Source of the DNA: Curvibacter sp. GWA2_63_95
GTDB lineage: Bacteria; Pseudomonadota; Gammaproteobacteria; Burkholderiales; Burkholderiaceae_C
Direction of reading: 5' to 3'
DNA: 64,000 bases
Assembly: GCA_001795455.1 (NCBI GenBank)
Contig: MGPB01000033.1
Span: forward strand, 124,001-188,000
The notes beneath the pieces are model-generated. The model saw only the letters and a program-made list of their open reading frames with translations, was not told the origin of the DNA and did no database searches. Shown here one piece after another: positions 45,223 through 55,756 of this stretch (its first letter is position 1; each line of letters begins with the position of its first letter). The translations under genes were made by a program, and so were the position numbers.

Positions 45223-46587
45223 ATGGGCGTTTCCATCACCTTTCTCGGCGCAGCGGGCACGGTCACCGGCTCCAAATACCTGGTACGGCACGGCGACCAG
45301 TGCCTGCTGGTGGACTGCGGCCTATTCCAGGGCTACAAGCCGCTGCGCCTGCGCAACTGGGCGCCCTTGCCCATCGTCCCCGACCAAGTGGATGCGGTAT
45401 TGCTTACCCATGCCCACCTGGACCACAGTGGCTACCTGCCGCTGCTGGCCAAAGAAGGCTACCGCGGGCCAATTTACGCCTCAACCGGCACGCGTGATTT
45501 GTGCCGGGTGCTGCTGCCCGATAGCGGCCATATCCAGGAAGAAGATGCCGCCTTTGCCAACCGCCATGGCTTCTCCAAACACTCGCCCGCGCTGCCGCTC
45601 TACACCCGTCAGGATGCGTTGGACTGCCTGCCACTGATCAAGACCGTACACCACGGAAGTACGTTCCAGCCGCTTCCCAACTGGCGCGCCACCTTCCAGC
45701 CTGCCGGCCATATCCTGGGCGCCTCCAGCATCCTGCTGGAGGTAGCGGGCCGCCGCATTCTGTTCTCGGGTGATCTGGGCCGACCCGATGACTCCCTGAT
45801 GAATCCACCGGCCCCCGCACCGCAGGCGGACACGGTGCTGATCGAATCCACCTACGGAGACCGCACCCACCCCCAGGACAATCTGCTGGCCGAACTGGGG
45901 CCTGCGCTACAGCGCCTGGCGGCGCGCGGGGGTGTGGCTGTGGTACCCGTCTTTGCGGTCGGTCGCGCACAGGCCCTGCTGCATGCCATTGCCCAGCTCA
46001 AGGCCCAAGGCACCTTGCCCCACGGGCTGCCGGTATTTCTGGACAGCCCCATGGCGGTGCACACCACCCATCTGTTTGAACAGCATCCCGGAGAGCACCG
46101 CCTGAGCCGCGACGCGGTGCATGCCATGACCCATGCGGCCACCATGGTCAACAGCACCGACGAGTCCAAAGCGCTGGCCGCACGCCACGGCCCCATGGTG
46201 ATTCTGTCGGCCAGTGGCATGGCCACCGGAGGTCGGGTGTTGCACCACTTGGCCCACCACGCGGGCAACCACCGCAACATGGTCATCCTCACGGGCTACC
46301 AATCGCCCGGCACGCGCGGCGCCACGCTGGCCAGCGGTGCCCACAGCGTGCGCATCCATGGCCGCGAGGTGGAGGTGCACGCCGAAATCGTGCAGCTGGA
46401 ATCGGCTTCGGCCCACGCCGATGCCAACCAGCTGCTGGACTGGCTGCGTAGCAGCCCGAGTCGGCCAGACCAGGTCTATGTGGTGCATGGCGACATGGAA
46501 GCTGCAGACACTTTGCGCGGACGCATCGAACACGAACTGCACTGGCGCGCGCTCGTGCCTGAGCATGGCTCTACCTGGCCCTGCTGA
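45223..46587 (+). CDS. Metallo-beta-lactamase/beta-CASP RNA-processing nuclease family protein
   Basis: A 454-aa zinc-dependent nuclease-like protein of the CPSF/YsH1 type. The MBL motifs HAHLDHSG, GHILGASS and LFSGDLGRP are present. The beta-CASP domain has IESTYGDR, VPVFAVGRAQALLH, MVILSASGMATGGR and the C-terminal SASAHADANQL. Bacterial members cleave RNA, although the target here is not predictable. It lies after the dnaJ terminator, in line with trhO. Confidence 0.92.
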   Translation: MGVSITFLGAAGTVTGSKYLVRHGDQCLLVDCGLFQGYKPLRLRNWAPLPIVPDQVDAVLLTHAHLDHSGYLPLLAKEGYRGPIYASTGTRDLCRVLLPDSGHIQEEDAAFANRHGFSKHSPALPLYTRQDALDCLPLIKTVHHGSTFQPLPNWRATFQPAGHILGASSILLEVAGRRILFSGDLGRPDDSLMNPPAPAPQADTVLIESTYGDRTHPQDNLLAELGPALQRLAARGGVAVVPVFAVGRAQALLHAIAQLKAQGTLPHGLPVFLDSPMAVHTTHLFEQHPGEHRLSRDAVHAMTHAATMVNSTDESKALAARHGPMVILSASGMATGGRVLHHLAHHAGNHRNMVILTGYQSPGTRGATLASGAHSVRIHGREVEVHAEIVQLESASAHADANQLLDWLRSSPSRPDQVYVVHGDMEAADTLRGRIEHELHWRALVPEHGSTWPC

Positions 46588-46625
46588 AGCCCACACACCG
46601 CCCTGCCCCAAGGCACAATTGCACG

Positions 46626-47576
46626 ATGTCTCCCACCCGCTACCTGACCGCTGCGTTTTACAAATTTGTCGACCTGCCCGACTACGCCGAGCGCAAGCCA
46701 GCGCTGCTGGCATTGTGCGAGGCGCACAAGGTCAAGGGCCTGATTTTGCTGGCCCGTGAGGGTATCAACAGCACCATCGCCGGGGCGCCCGACGATGTAC
46801 ATGCCGTCCTCGCCTACTTGCGGGCTGACCCGCTGCTGGCCGATTTGCAGCACAAGGAATCGTTTGCCAGCAAGGCGCCGTTCTACCGCATGAAAGTACG
46901 CCTCAAGAAGGAAATCGTCACCATGCAGGTGGATGGCATCAGCCCCACGCAGATGGCGGGCACCTACGTCAAACCCGAAGACTGGAATGCGCTGATCTCC
47001 GATCCCGAGGTGGTGGTGGTGGACACCCGCAACGACTACGAGGTGGACATTGGCACCTTCAGCGGTGCCATCAATCCCCACATCAAGACGTTTGCCGAAC
47101 TGCCCGGATGGGTGCAGCAATCCGAGCGGCTACGTCCTCAAGATGGCAAAAAACCGAAAGTCGCGATGTTTTGCACCGGCGGCATCCGCTGCGAAAAATC
47201 CACCGCCTACATGCGGGCACAGGGCTACGACGAGGTCTACCACCTCGAAGGCGGCATCCTCAAGTATCTGGAAACCGTCCCCCCGGCAAAGAGTTTGTGG
47301 CAAGGTGAGTGCTTTGTCTTTGATGAGCGCGTGTCCGTGGGGCACGGCCTGGTGCCCGGCCAGCACGGCTTGTGCCGGGCCTGCCGCCAGCCGCTGGAAG
47401 ATGGCGCCACCGCATCGCCCCTGTTTGAGGCCGGCGTCAGCTGCCCGCGCTGCCACGCCACCACCAGCGACACCCAGAAAGCCAGTGCCCGCGAACGCCA
47501 ACGCCAGTGGGAGTTGGCCAAAACGCGCCAGCAGGTGCACATAGGCGCCGTGCTGCCCAAGCCAGTGACCGGCTGA
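46626..47576 (+). CDS. trhO: tRNA uridine(34) hydroxylase (rhodanese-like YceA/TrhO)
   Basis: Hydroxylates U34 of certain tRNAs as the first step toward 5-methoxyuridine or cmo5U. The 316-aa protein has an N-terminal acylphosphatase-like region and a rhodanese domain with the active-site loop MFCTGGIRCEKSTAYM. A C-terminal extension has CxxC pairs (LCRACRQPL, CPRCHA), as in the E. coli protein. It lies 38 bp after the beta-CASP gene and 7 bp before a GST gene. Confidence 0.92.
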   Translation: MSPTRYLTAAFYKFVDLPDYAERKPALLALCEAHKVKGLILLAREGINSTIAGAPDDVHAVLAYLRADPLLADLQHKESFASKAPFYRMKVRLKKEIVTMQVDGISPTQMAGTYVKPEDWNALISDPEVVVVDTRNDYEVDIGTFSGAINPHIKTFAELPGWVQQSERLRPQDGKKPKVAMFCTGGIRCEKSTAYMRAQGYDEVYHLEGGILKYLETVPPAKSLWQGECFVFDERVSVGHGLVPGQHGLCRACRQPLEDGATASPLFEAGVSCPRCHATTSDTQKASARERQRQWELAKTRQQVHIGAVLPKPVTG

Positions 47577-47583
47577 GGTCCGC

Positions 47584-48234
47584 ATGCCACTGCCGGTGCT
47601 GTATTCGTTCCGGCGTTGCCCCTACGCCATGCGGGCCCGCATGGCGGTGGCAGTGAGCCAGCAACCCTGTGAGCTGCGCGAGGTGGTGTTGGCCCACAAA
47701 CCGGCAGAACTGCTGCTGGCATCCCCCAAAGGCACGGTACCGGTCCTGGTGCTGGTTGATGGCACGGTCATCGACCAAAGCCTGGACATCATGCGCTGGG
47801 CCTTGCAGGCCCGTGATCCGGAACACTGGCTGCCCCGCACCGAGACCCAGTGGGAGCGCACGCACGCCTGGATTGCCGAAAACGACGGTCCTTTCAAACA
47901 CGCGCTGGACCGTTACAAATACCCCCACCGCTACGCCCTGCCCGACGGACGGGCCCACCGGGCTGCAGGTGCCGTGTTTTTGCAAACCCTCAACGCGACA
48001 TTGGTGGCACAAGCCTTTCTCTCGGGCCCGCACTTTGGTTTGGCCGATGCTGCCTTGGCCCCCTTTGTGCGCCAGTTTTCGCACACTGATGCGCTGTGGT
48101 TTGCCCAGCAGGACTGGCCCGCATTGCAAGCCTGGCTGGTGCAGTTCGAGCAATCCACAAGCTACCTGAGCACCATGGACAAACAACCCGCGTGGGCACC
48201 TGGGCAGGCCACAGTGATTTTTCCACCCCCTTGA
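47584..48234 (+). CDS. Glutathione S-transferase-like protein (omega/GrxB-like)
   Basis: A 216-aa protein with the thioredoxin-like active site SFRRCPYAMRARMA (single Cys) and the glutathione-binding SPKGTVPVLVLVDGTVIDQSLDIMRWA. A helical domain follows. The Cys-Pro-Tyr pattern is that of omega-class/GrxB-like thiol transferases rather than Ser or Tyr GSTs. It is cytoplasmic and directly follows trhO. Confidence 0.87.
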   Translation: MPLPVLYSFRRCPYAMRARMAVAVSQQPCELREVVLAHKPAELLLASPKGTVPVLVLVDGTVIDQSLDIMRWALQARDPEHWLPRTETQWERTHAWIAENDGPFKHALDRYKYPHRYALPDGRAHRAAGAVFLQTLNATLVAQAFLSGPHFGLADAALAPFVRQFSHTDALWFAQQDWPALQAWLVQFEQSTSYLSTMDKQPAWAPGQATVIFPPP

Positions 48235-48409
48235 GGGAAATTTACAACTCGTTACGAGAAACTGTGTATCAAGTGGGTAAATCTGGGCACCCGGTCCTGT
48301 CAAGGGCTAGGGATGGCCCACGGTCCATGCGATCATTCCGCATCACAAATTCAGTCGATGGACGAAGGGGCCGCCAGCCTCACGGGGCGGCGGCACCTTT
48401 CAGCGGTAC

Positions 48410-50827
48410 ATGAGCGCATTTCAGCCCTTTTCCACCAGCAATAGCACCCCGGAGTCGCGCGCGCAAGCGCTGCGGCTGGTGCGCGCGATGATGGGGAAAA
48501 CGCTAGGCTATTTTGAAGACCGCGAAGACGCCCAGCTCAAACAAATCCGGGCCCACCTCCTGGACTTGGCCGACGGCAAGCTGCCACTGTTGCAATCCCA
48601 AAACCTGCGCACCGCAGCCGTGCTGCTGGACCGCCAAGCCGATAAATTCAAGCGCCTGTACCGCGATGCCCTGCAGCAAAGTTTGCAGGAAGACATCCAG
48701 ACCGTTTGGCCCGAAATGGAAAAACTGGGCGCCAAACCCGCCCCGGCCAACGACCACGCACTGGACGGCATGACGCTGAGCCTGATCGACGTGGACGAGG
48801 TCCACCGCATCCTTCTGCTGGACCGCGTGGCCCAACAGTTCAACACCCGTTACGAAAACAGCCTCACCCCTCTCACGCAAAAGCTGGGCACCCTGTTTGG
48901 CAACGAGTCCCCGTCCCTCTCGTCCAATCCCTTCCGTCCCGTAGTGCTGCTGGGGGCCTTCATGCGGGCCTGGGACAAGGGCGAATTTGAACCCCAGGCC
49001 ACCGAACACCTGCTGCAAGCGCTGGAGCCAGGTCACACCATCGACCTGGCACCGCTCTACACCGACCTGAGCGCGACACTCACCCAAGCCGGCATCCAGG
49101 CCCACGCCGTACACCGCATCCGCAAATCGGTGTCCTCGGCCTACGCACCGCTGTCCGGTGCAGCCCCTTTGGGTGATGCGGGCCAGAGCAGCCAGGCCCC
49201 CCTGCAATCCGCACCGGCCCCGCTCACACCACACGCAACACCCGCCCCAGATGCAGAGCCCGCTCGCAGCGCCTGGAGCGGCCTTGCGCCCGCGGGTCAG
49301 CACATCGCCACCCAGGTCAAGGCTTTTTTGCAGCGCCTAGGTGTAGGGGCCGGACCGGGCCCCACGGGTGCCACAAGTTCTGGCGCCCCCAACCCGACTG
49401 CAGGCACCGCCCGGCACGACGACGGCGACGCGGAGAGCAGCGACCGCGGCTACGCCCTGCAGCCCGCAGGCCATAGGGCGCCGGCCGACCCTGCCCTGCT
49501 CAATTACCTGGGGCAAATGCAGGCAGACGCCGGGCCCAACGCCTCACGGTTTCAGTTCTTGCAGCCGCAAGACAGCCCGCACGGCCACCAGAACGTGTTG
49601 CGCCAGATCCGCGAGCAGGACGCCATCCGCCAAGCCCCCGAGCTGGACCGTGGCACGGTGGACGCACTGGCCGAGGTGTTTGACTACGTGTTTGCCGACC
49701 AGGCCATTCCCATGCAAATGAAGGTGGTGATTGGCCGCCTGCAGATCCCGGTGCTGCGCGCCGCCATGATGGACCGCGACTTCTTCCTGAGCAGCGAGCA
49801 CCCGGCACGCAAGCTGGTGGACACACTGGCCTCATCCTCCGTGGCGTGGACACCGGAAAAGGGCGAAGAAGACCCGCTCTACCGGCGCATCGAACACACG
49901 GTGCAGCGTGTGCTGCACGAGTTTGAAGACGACCTCACCCTGTTCAGCCTGCTACTGGCCGAATTCACCGAATTCCTGTTCGAGAGCGAACAGCAGGCGC
50001 AGCAACAGATCGAACCTGTCGCCAATCAGGAGCGCGACCAGGAGGCCCTGAACGCCGCGCTGGCCCATGCCGACGAGATCGTGCATGCCCGCATCAGCGC
50101 CCTGCCCGACAAGCTGCCGCTGGTGCCCTTCCTCAAGCCGTTTCTGACAACCCAGTGGCGCCAGGTCATTGCTGCGGCGTGGATGCGGGAAGACGACGAG
50201 CCCGGCCGCTGGAATGCCGCCCTGCAGACCATGGACCAATTGATTTGGAGCACCCAGCCCAAGACCACCCCGGAAGACCGCAAGGCGCTGGTCGCGGTAT
50301 TGCCCGAACTGGTGCGTACGCTGAACGTAGAGCTGGACGCTATGGAGTGGTACGGTGATCCGCGCGCCACCTTCACGCGCCGCCTGATCGGCACCCACAT
50401 GCTGGCCATCCGCATGAAGGCGCCGCCCCCCATCGATACCCAAAGCGCAGCACTGGAAGAAAGCGCGGGCGACGCCGCCATGGAAGCCCTGGACCAGCGA
50501 CGTGCCACGCAGCTCACGGTGCAGGATCCCTCGGCTATGGACGATTTCGATGCGAGCGCCCAGCTGTTGACGCGCGGCGTCTGGTTTGAAGTGGCCGAGC
50601 CCGGCACCGCGCCACACCGCTGCCGCCTGAGCTGGGTCAGCCCCATGCGCACACGCTTTTTATTCACCAACCGGGAAGGCTTTGACGCCTTTGTGCGCTC
50701 CGAACGCGAAGTGGCCAACATGTTGCGCCTGGGCCACCTGCAACTGCTGGAGCAGGCACCCATTGTGGAGCGTGCGCTGAACCGGCTCATGGCCGACAAC
50801 GACGACGGGTTGCGCCTGCAAGCCTGA
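48410..50827 (+). CDS. DUF1631 family protein
   Basis: An 805-aa cytoplasmic protein of the DUF1631 family, common in beta- and gammaproteobacteria. The N-terminal helical region (ALRLVRAMMGKTLGYFEDRE) and the C-terminal half with WFEVAEPGTAPHRCRLSWVSPMRTRFLFTNREG (PilZ-like barrel) are typical. A Pro/Ala/Gly-rich linker of about 110 residues (about 250-360) separates them. The PilZ-like end suggests, without proof, a link to cyclic-di-GMP or surface behaviour. It is monocistronic. Confidence 0.85.
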   Translation: MSAFQPFSTSNSTPESRAQALRLVRAMMGKTLGYFEDREDAQLKQIRAHLLDLADGKLPLLQSQNLRTAAVLLDRQADKFKRLYRDALQQSLQEDIQTVWPEMEKLGAKPAPANDHALDGMTLSLIDVDEVHRILLLDRVAQQFNTRYENSLTPLTQKLGTLFGNESPSLSSNPFRPVVLLGAFMRAWDKGEFEPQATEHLLQALEPGHTIDLAPLYTDLSATLTQAGIQAHAVHRIRKSVSSAYAPLSGAAPLGDAGQSSQAPLQSAPAPLTPHATPAPDAEPARSAWSGLAPAGQHIATQVKAFLQRLGVGAGPGPTGATSSGAPNPTAGTARHDDGDAESSDRGYALQPAGHRAPADPALLNYLGQMQADAGPNASRFQFLQPQDSPHGHQNVLRQIREQDAIRQAPELDRGTVDALAEVFDYVFADQAIPMQMKVVIGRLQIPVLRAAMMDRDFFLSSEHPARKLVDTLASSSVAWTPEKGEEDPLYRRIEHTVQRVLHEFEDDLTLFSLLLAEFTEFLFESEQQAQQQIEPVANQERDQEALNAALAHADEIVHARISALPDKLPLVPFLKPFLTTQWRQVIAAAWMREDDEPGRWNAALQTMDQLIWSTQPKTTPEDRKALVAVLPELVRTLNVELDAMEWYGDPRATFTRRLIGTHMLAIRMKAPPPIDTQSAALEESAGDAAMEALDQRRATQLTVQDPSAMDDFDASAQLLTRGVWFEVAEPGTAPHRCRLSWVSPMRTRFLFTNREGFDAFVRSEREVANMLRLGHLQLLEQAPIVERALNRLMADNDDGLRLQA

Positions 50828-50849
50828 GGCGCAACAGGCGCTCTCAAAA

Positions 50850-50882
50850 AAATAGCGCCTCGCGCAGATGGCGCGGGCGCTA
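50850..50882 (-). terminator. TAGCGCC palindrome, terminator for the nitronate monooxygenase gene
   Basis: TAGCGCC/GGCGCTA encloses a CGCGC/GCGCG inner stem. On the minus strand it is followed by a T-run (the A-tract at 50846-50852). It resembles the rpoD terminator. Confidence 0.75.
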
Positions 50883-50903
50883 CAGGCTTAAACCCCTTGC
50901 AAT

Positions 50904-51869
50904 TTACGCGTAGTTGCGGGCCAGCAGTTCGGCCTTGGCAGCGGCGTACTCCCGTTTGAGTTGGGCCACATACTCGCCCGCCGGCTGCACTTTGGTCACG
51001 GCGCCAATGCCCTGGCCGCAGCCCCAGATGTCCTTCCAGGCCTTGGCCGATGCACCGCCAAAGTTCATCTTGCTGGGGTCGCTCTCGGGCAGGTTGGCCG
51101 GATCCAGGCCCGCAGCTCGGATGCTGGGTGCCAGGTAGTTGCCGTGCACGCCGGTGAACAGGTTGCTGTAGACGATCTCATCGGAGTCATTCGCCACGAT
51201 GGCGTCCTTGTACTCCTGGGCAGCGCGTGCCTCTTCGGTGGCGATGAAGGCCGAGCCGATGTAGGCAAAGTCCGCCCCCATGGCCTGGGCCGACAGCACA
51301 GCGGCGCCAGTGGAAATGGAGCCGCTGAGTGCGACCGGACCGTCAAACCACTGGCGGATTTCCTGGATCAGTGCGAACGGGCTCTTCACGCCCGCATGGC
51401 CACCAGCCCCTGCAGCCACGGCGATCAGACCGTCCGCGCCCTTCTCGATCGCCTTGTGTGCATGCTTGTTGTTGATGATGTCGTGCAGCACCACGCCACC
51501 GTAGCTGTGGGCCGCGGCGTTGATCTCTTCGCGCGCGCCCAAGGACGTGATGATGATGGGCACCTTGTACTTCACGCACAGCGCCATGTCGTGCTCCAGC
51601 CGGTCGTTGCTCTTGTGCACGATCTGGTTGATGGCAAAGGGCGCAGCAGGCTTGTCGGGGTGGGCGGCGTTATACGCAGCCAGCGTTTCGGTAATTTCCT
51701 TGAGCCAGTCTTCCAGCAGCTCGGCCGGGCGGGCGTTCAGCGCAGGCATGGAACCCACCACACCGGCAATGCACTGGGCGATCACCAGCTTGGGGTTGCT
51801 GATGATGAACAGCGGCGAGCCGATCACGGGGAAAGGCAAGCGGTCTAGCGGTGCAGGCAGTCTGGACAT
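50904..51869 (-). CDS. Nitronate monooxygenase-family flavoprotein
   Basis: A 321-aa FMN-dependent TIM-barrel oxidoreductase of the nitronate monooxygenase/FabK group. It shows FPVIGSPLFIISNPKLVIAQ at the N-terminus, the glycine-rich GADGLIAVAAGAGGHAGVKS with the catalytic-site His, and ALSGSISTGAAVLSAQAMGADFAYIGSAFIAT for phosphate binding. ATG 51869 is preceded by GAGGAGAC and is better than the track start at 51887. It lies downstream of an acyl-CoA dehydrogenase gene in the same direction, with a repeat copy between them. Substrate is unknown. Confidence 0.9.
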   Translation of the reverse strand: MSRLPAPLDRLPFPVIGSPLFIISNPKLVIAQCIAGVVGSMPALNARPAELLEDWLKEITETLAAYNAAHPDKPAAPFAINQIVHKSNDRLEHDMALCVKYKVPIIITSLGAREEINAAAHSYGGVVLHDIINNKHAHKAIEKGADGLIAVAAGAGGHAGVKSPFALIQEIRQWFDGPVALSGSISTGAAVLSAQAMGADFAYIGSAFIATEEARAAQEYKDAIVANDSDEIVYSNLFTGVHGNYLAPSIRAAGLDPANLPESDPSKMNFGGASAKAWKDIWGCGQGIGAVTKVQPAGEYVAQLKREYAAAKAELLARNYA

Positions 51870-51889
51870 GGAGTCTCCTCGGGTCAATT

Positions 51890-51958
51890 TTTATATGAAA
51901 TCAGGCGCTAGCCCCCGTGGATACTGCGCGAGCAGCTAGCAATTCAGTAGCAAATAAA
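51890..51958 (-). repeat. Dispersed repeat copy between two minus-strand genes
   Basis: The reverse complement contains GCTAGCTGCTCGCGCAGTAT and GGGGGCTAGCGCC. It is a full-length intergenic copy within a putative operon. Confidence 0.78.
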
Positions 51959-51971
51959 GCGCGAACTCCGC

Positions 51972-53762
51972 TCAGAACGCGTCCAGTGACAACGCCGTCA
52001 CGCTGTCAGCACCTTCCACAATGCTGTCGCGCAGGCCGCCGGCCTTGCTCAGCAGGTGGTCGGCATAAAAGCGCGCGGTGGTGATCTTGGCTTGCATGAA
52101 AGGCACATCGGTACCGGCAGCAATCTGTTGCTCGGCCACCAGCAGCGATCGGGCCAGTTGCCAGCCTGCCATCAGGTTGCCGGCCAGCATCAGGTAGGGA
52201 ACGCTGCCCGCAAACACGGCGTTGGGGCTGGTTTTGGTGTTGCCGGCCACAAAGTCCACCACGTCGATGAATGCCAGGCGTGCGGCCTTCAGGCGCTGGG
52301 CCACAGCCAATGCGTGGGCCGAGCCGCTGGCAGCCAGTTCGGCTTCGGTCTTCTCGATCTGCGCGGCAATACCCTTGGCAGTTTGGCCACCATCACGCGC
52401 TGTCTTGCGGCCCACCAGGTCATTGGCCTGGATGGCGGTCGTGCCTTCGTAGATGGTCAGAATCTTGGCGTCGCGGTAGTACTGGGCCGCACCGGTTTCT
52501 TCGATGAAACCCATGCCACCATGCACCTGCACGCCCAGGGATGTGACTTCCAGACTCATCTCGGTGCTGTAGCCCTTGATCAGCGGCACCAGGTACTCAT
52601 AGAAGGCCTGGTTCTGCTTGCGCGTATCCGCATCGGGGTGGTGGTGGGCCGCGTCGTAGGCGCTGGCGCCTACGCTGGCCAGGGCACGGCAGCCTTCGGT
52701 GTAGGCGCGCATGGTCATCAGCATGCGGCGCACATCGGGGTGGTGAATGATGGGTGCAGCGGCAGGCATGGAGCCATCCACCGGGCGGCTTTGCACGCGG
52801 TCTTTGGAGAACTGCACGGCCTTTTGGTAGGCGCGCTCGGCAATCGCAATGCCCTGCACACCCACGCCGTAGCGCGCGGCGTTCATCATGATGAACATGT
52901 ACTCCAGACCGCGGTTTTCCTGGCCCACCAGGTAGCCAATGGCGCCACCATGGTCGCCGTACTGCAGCACGGCGGTCGGGCTGGCCTTGATGCCCATCTT
53001 GTGTTCGATGGAGACACAGTGCACATCGTTGCGCGCACCCAGGCTTCCGTCCTTGTTCACCATGAACTTCGGCACCACAAACAGGCTGATGCCCTTCACG
53101 CCTTCGGGCGCGCCGGTCACGCGGGCCAACACCAGATGGACGATGTTCTCGGCCATATCGTGCTCACCCCAGGTGATGAAAATCTTGGTGCCGAACACCT
53201 TGTAGCTGCCATCGGCCTGCGGCTCGGCGCGGCTGCGCACCGCAGCCAGATCGCTGCCAGCTTGTGGCTCGGTCAGGTTCATGGTGCCGGTCCATTTGCC
53301 GCTGACCAGGTTTTCGAGATATGTCGCCTTGAGTTCGTCAGAGCCCGCGGTCAGCAATGCCTCAATCGCACCGTCAGACAGCAACGGGCACAGCGCAAAG
53401 CTCATGTTGGCGCTGTTGACCATTTCCCCGCAGGCGGCGCCAATCGTCTTGGGCAGGCCCTGGCCACCGAAGTCGGTGGGGTGCTGCAGGCCTTGCCAGC
53501 CGCCGTCGGTGAATTGCTTGAAGGCTTCCTTGAAGCCCGGGGTGGCCGTGACCACGCCGTCTTTCCAGCTCGACGGGTTCTTGTCACCTTCCCAATTCAG
53601 CGGAGCGAGCACGCCTTCGGTGAACTTGGCAGACTCTTCCAACACCGCTTGGGCAGTGTCCAGGCCCGCATCTTCAAAACCGGGGAGTTGCGCGATCTGT
53701 TCAATATTGGCCAGGTGCTGGATGTTGAACAGCATGTCCTTGACGGGGGCGACGTAGCTCAT
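51972..53762 (-). CDS. Acyl-CoA dehydrogenase, long type (DmdC-like)
   Basis: An FAD-dependent acyl-CoA dehydrogenase of 596 aa, about 200 residues longer than classical ACADs. This fits the long group with a C-terminal extension to which 3-methylmercaptopropionyl-CoA dehydrogenase (DmdC) belongs. Visible are [57 protein letters not shown] and the catalytic Glu in [17 protein letters not shown] 53762 (MSYVAP) is the family start. Electrons would pass to the ETF encoded by the next two genes upstream. True substrate is uncertain. Confidence 0.9.
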   Translation of the reverse strand: MSYVAPVKDMLFNIQHLANIEQIAQLPGFEDAGLDTAQAVLEESAKFTEGVLAPLNWEGDKNPSSWKDGVVTATPGFKEAFKQFTDGGWQGLQHPTDFGGQGLPKTIGAACGEMVNSANMSFALCPLLSDGAIEALLTAGSDELKATYLENLVSGKWTGTMNLTEPQAGSDLAAVRSRAEPQADGSYKVFGTKIFITWGEHDMAENIVHLVLARVTGAPEGVKGISLFVVPKFMVNKDGSLGARNDVHCVSIEHKMGIKASPTAVLQYGDHGGAIGYLVGQENRGLEYMFIMMNAARYGVGVQGIAIAERAYQKAVQFSKDRVQSRPVDGSMPAAAPIIHHPDVRRMLMTMRAYTEGCRALASVGASAYDAAHHHPDADTRKQNQAFYEYLVPLIKGYSTEMSLEVTSLGVQVHGGMGFIEETGAAQYYRDAKILTIYEGTTAIQANDLVGRKTARDGGQTAKGIAAQIEKTEAELAASGSAHALAVAQRLKAARLAFIDVVDFVAGNTKTSPNAVFAGSVPYLMLAGNLMAGWQLARSLLVAEQQIAAGTDVPFMQAKITTARFYADHLLSKAGGLRDSIVEGADSVTALSLDAF

Positions 53763-53813
53763 GGGAGTCTCCAAAAATTCTAGTTACAAGCGGGTTACGC
53801 AGGCCTGCAGGCC

Positions 53814-53846
53814 AAAAAAAAGGGCATCGCACGCGATGCCCTTTTT
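53814..53846. terminator. Bidirectional terminator downstream of etfA
   Basis: GGGCATCGC-AC-GCGATGCCC with A8 and T5 on either side. It separates etfBA from the acyl-CoA dehydrogenase gene. Confidence 0.92.
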
Positions 53847-53856
53847 CACACGGACA

Positions 53857-54789
53857 TCAGAGCGCCGCAATCAGTTCGGGCACCGCCACAAACAGGTCGG
53901 CTTCCAGGCCAAAGTCGGCCACGCTGAAGATCGGTGCTTCGGGGTCCTTGTTGATCGCCACGATGACCTTGCTGTCCTTCATGCCGGCCAAGTGCTGGAT
54001 GGCACCGCTGATACCGCAGGCCACATACAGCTGGGGCGCGACGATCTTGCCGGTCTGGCCCACTTGCCAATCGTTGGGGGCGTAGCCCGCATCCACCGCA
54101 GCGCGCGAAGCACCCAAGGCGGCACCCAGCTTGTCGGCCAAGGGCGTCATGACTTCCATGAATTTTTCGCTGGAACCCAACGCGCGGCCACCCGACACGA
54201 TGATCTTGGCAGCGGTCAGCTCGGGGCGGTCGTTCTTGGCGATCTCGGAACCCACAAAGGCCACACCAGCACTGGCAGCAGCGGCGGCCATGGTTTCCAC
54301 TGCGGCGGAACCACCGGTCGCGGCAGCAGGGTCAAAACCGGTGGTGCGCACGGTCAGCACTTTCACGGCATCGGTGGCCTGCACGGTGGCAATGGCGTTG
54401 CCAGCGTAGATGGGGCGCTCAAACGTGTCGGCGCTGAGGACCTTGGTGATGTCGGACACCTGGCCTACGTCCAGCTTGGCAGCCACACGGGGGGCGATGT
54501 TCTTGCCCGATGCGGTGGCAGGGAACACGATGTGGCTGTAGTTGCCAGCGATGGCCAGCACCTGGGCTGCCACGTTTTCGGCCAGGCCGTGAGCCAGATC
54601 GGCGCTGTCGGCATGGATGACCTTGGACACACCGGCAATTTGCGCAGCGGCGGCAGCGGCAGCGGCGGCATTGCTGCCAGCCACCAGCACATGCACGTCA
54701 CCACCGGCTTGGGCCGCTGCAGTGACGGTGTTCAGGGTGGCGCCCTTGATGGAGGCGTTGTCGTGTTCGGCGATTACGAGTGCGGTCAT
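53857..54789 (-). CDS. etfA: Electron transfer flavoprotein alpha subunit
   Basis: The FAD-binding subunit of ETF, which takes electrons from acyl-CoA dehydrogenases and passes them to ETF-ubiquinone oxidoreductase. The 310-aa protein has the C-terminal FAD signature [45 protein letters not shown]. An Ala-rich stretch ([17 protein letters not shown]) lies near residue 40. It starts 2 bp after etfB and forms a dimer with it. Confidence 0.96.
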   Translation of the reverse strand: MTALVIAEHDNASIKGATLNTVTAAAQAGGDVHVLVAGSNAAAAAAAAAQIAGVSKVIHADSADLAHGLAENVAAQVLAIAGNYSHIVFPATASGKNIAPRVAAKLDVGQVSDITKVLSADTFERPIYAGNAIATVQATDAVKVLTVRTTGFDPAAATGGSAAVETMAAAAASAGVAFVGSEIAKNDRPELTAAKIIVSGGRALGSSEKFMEVMTPLADKLGAALGASRAAVDAGYAPNDWQVGQTGKIVAPQLYVACGISGAIQHLAGMKDSKVIVAINKDPEAPIFSVADFGLEADLFVAVPELIAAL

Positions 54790-54791
54790 GG

Positions 54792-55541
54792 TCAGATTAC
54801 CTTTGCAACGTTCTTCAGTTTGTCCACCAGCGTGGCGACATCGGGCACCTTGATACCCGCGCTGCGCTTGGCGGGTTCGGCCACGCTCAAAGTCTTGATG
54901 CGCGGGGCCACGTTCACGCCGAGGTCTTCGGGCTTGAAGGTGTCGAGCTGCTTCTTCTTGGCCTTCATGATGTTGGGCAAGGTCACGTAGCGGGGTTCGT
55001 TCAAACGCAGGTCCGTGGTGATGATGGCGGGCAGGGTCACGGCCAGGGTTTCCAGGCCACCGTCCACTTCACGCGTCACATGGGCCTTGCCGTCCACCAC
55101 TTCCACCTTGGAGGCGAAGGTGGCTTGGGGCAAATCGGCCAGGGCCGCTAGCATCTGGCCGGTCTGGTTGCAATCATCGTCAATGGCTTGTTTGCCCAAA
55201 ATCACCAGGCCGGGCTGCTCTTTGTCCACCAGGGCCTTGAGCAGCTTGGCCACGGCCAGGGGCTGCAGTTCTTCGGTGGTTTCCACCAGGATGCCGCGGT
55301 CGGCGCCGATGGCCATGGCGGTACGCAAGGTTTCCTGGCACTGGGCCACACCGCAGGACACGGCGATCACCTCGGTGACCACGCCTTTTTCCTTCAAACG
55401 CACGGCTTCTTCCACCGCAATTTCGTCAAAGGGGTTCATGCTCATCTTGACGTTGGCGATGTCTACACCCGTGCCATCCGACTTCACTCGGACCTTCACG
55501 TTGTAGTCCACCACACGTTTGACGGGTACCAGGACTTTCAT
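54792..55541 (-). CDS. etfB: Electron transfer flavoprotein beta subunit
   Basis: The AMP-binding subunit of ETF, 249 aa. It begins [19 protein letters not shown] and contains the ETF-beta signature [52 protein letters not shown]. The ATG at 55541 has GGAG eight bases upstream, while the track's GTG at 55550 would put GGAG directly next to the start. A TTGACGTGCACGTCAA palindrome lies 39 bp upstream, next to a candidate -10, so regulation by an acyl-CoA-type repressor is plausible. Confidence 0.96.
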   Translation of the reverse strand: MKVLVPVKRVVDYNVKVRVKSDGTGVDIANVKMSMNPFDEIAVEEAVRLKEKGVVTEVIAVSCGVAQCQETLRTAMAIGADRGILVETTEELQPLAVAKLLKALVDKEQPGLVILGKQAIDDDCNQTGQMLAALADLPQATFASKVEVVDGKAHVTREVDGGLETLAVTLPAIITTDLRLNEPRYVTLPNIMKAKKKQLDTFKPEDLGVNVAPRIKTLSVAEPAKRSAGIKVPDVATLVDKLKNVAKVI

Positions 55542-55580
55542 TGCTGCCACTCCAGATGGTTAAAAAATGCTCAGTTTTAG

Positions 55581-55596
55581 TTGACGTGCACGTCAA
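55581..55596. promoter_or_regulatory. Perfect 16-bp palindrome upstream of etfB
   Basis: TTGACGTGCACGTCAA. On the minus strand a TAGAAT (+ strand 55604-55609) lies just upstream, placing the palindrome at about +1 to +16, an ideal repressor position. The ACGT-N2-ACGT core recalls LiuR/LiuQ-type sites (from memory). Confidence 0.65.
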
Positions 55597-55756
55597 TTGG
55601 TCGATTCTATGCGGGACGGCGAGTTGCCCCTGACTATCGCTTGCGCTCTGCCATCCCCATCACAAAATAGAACGATCGTGCTTTTTTTCGATTATAGCGG
55701 CGCCAGCCTCGCCATTTGGCGCTTTGGTGACTTAACTTAGAGGCAACTCATCAAAT

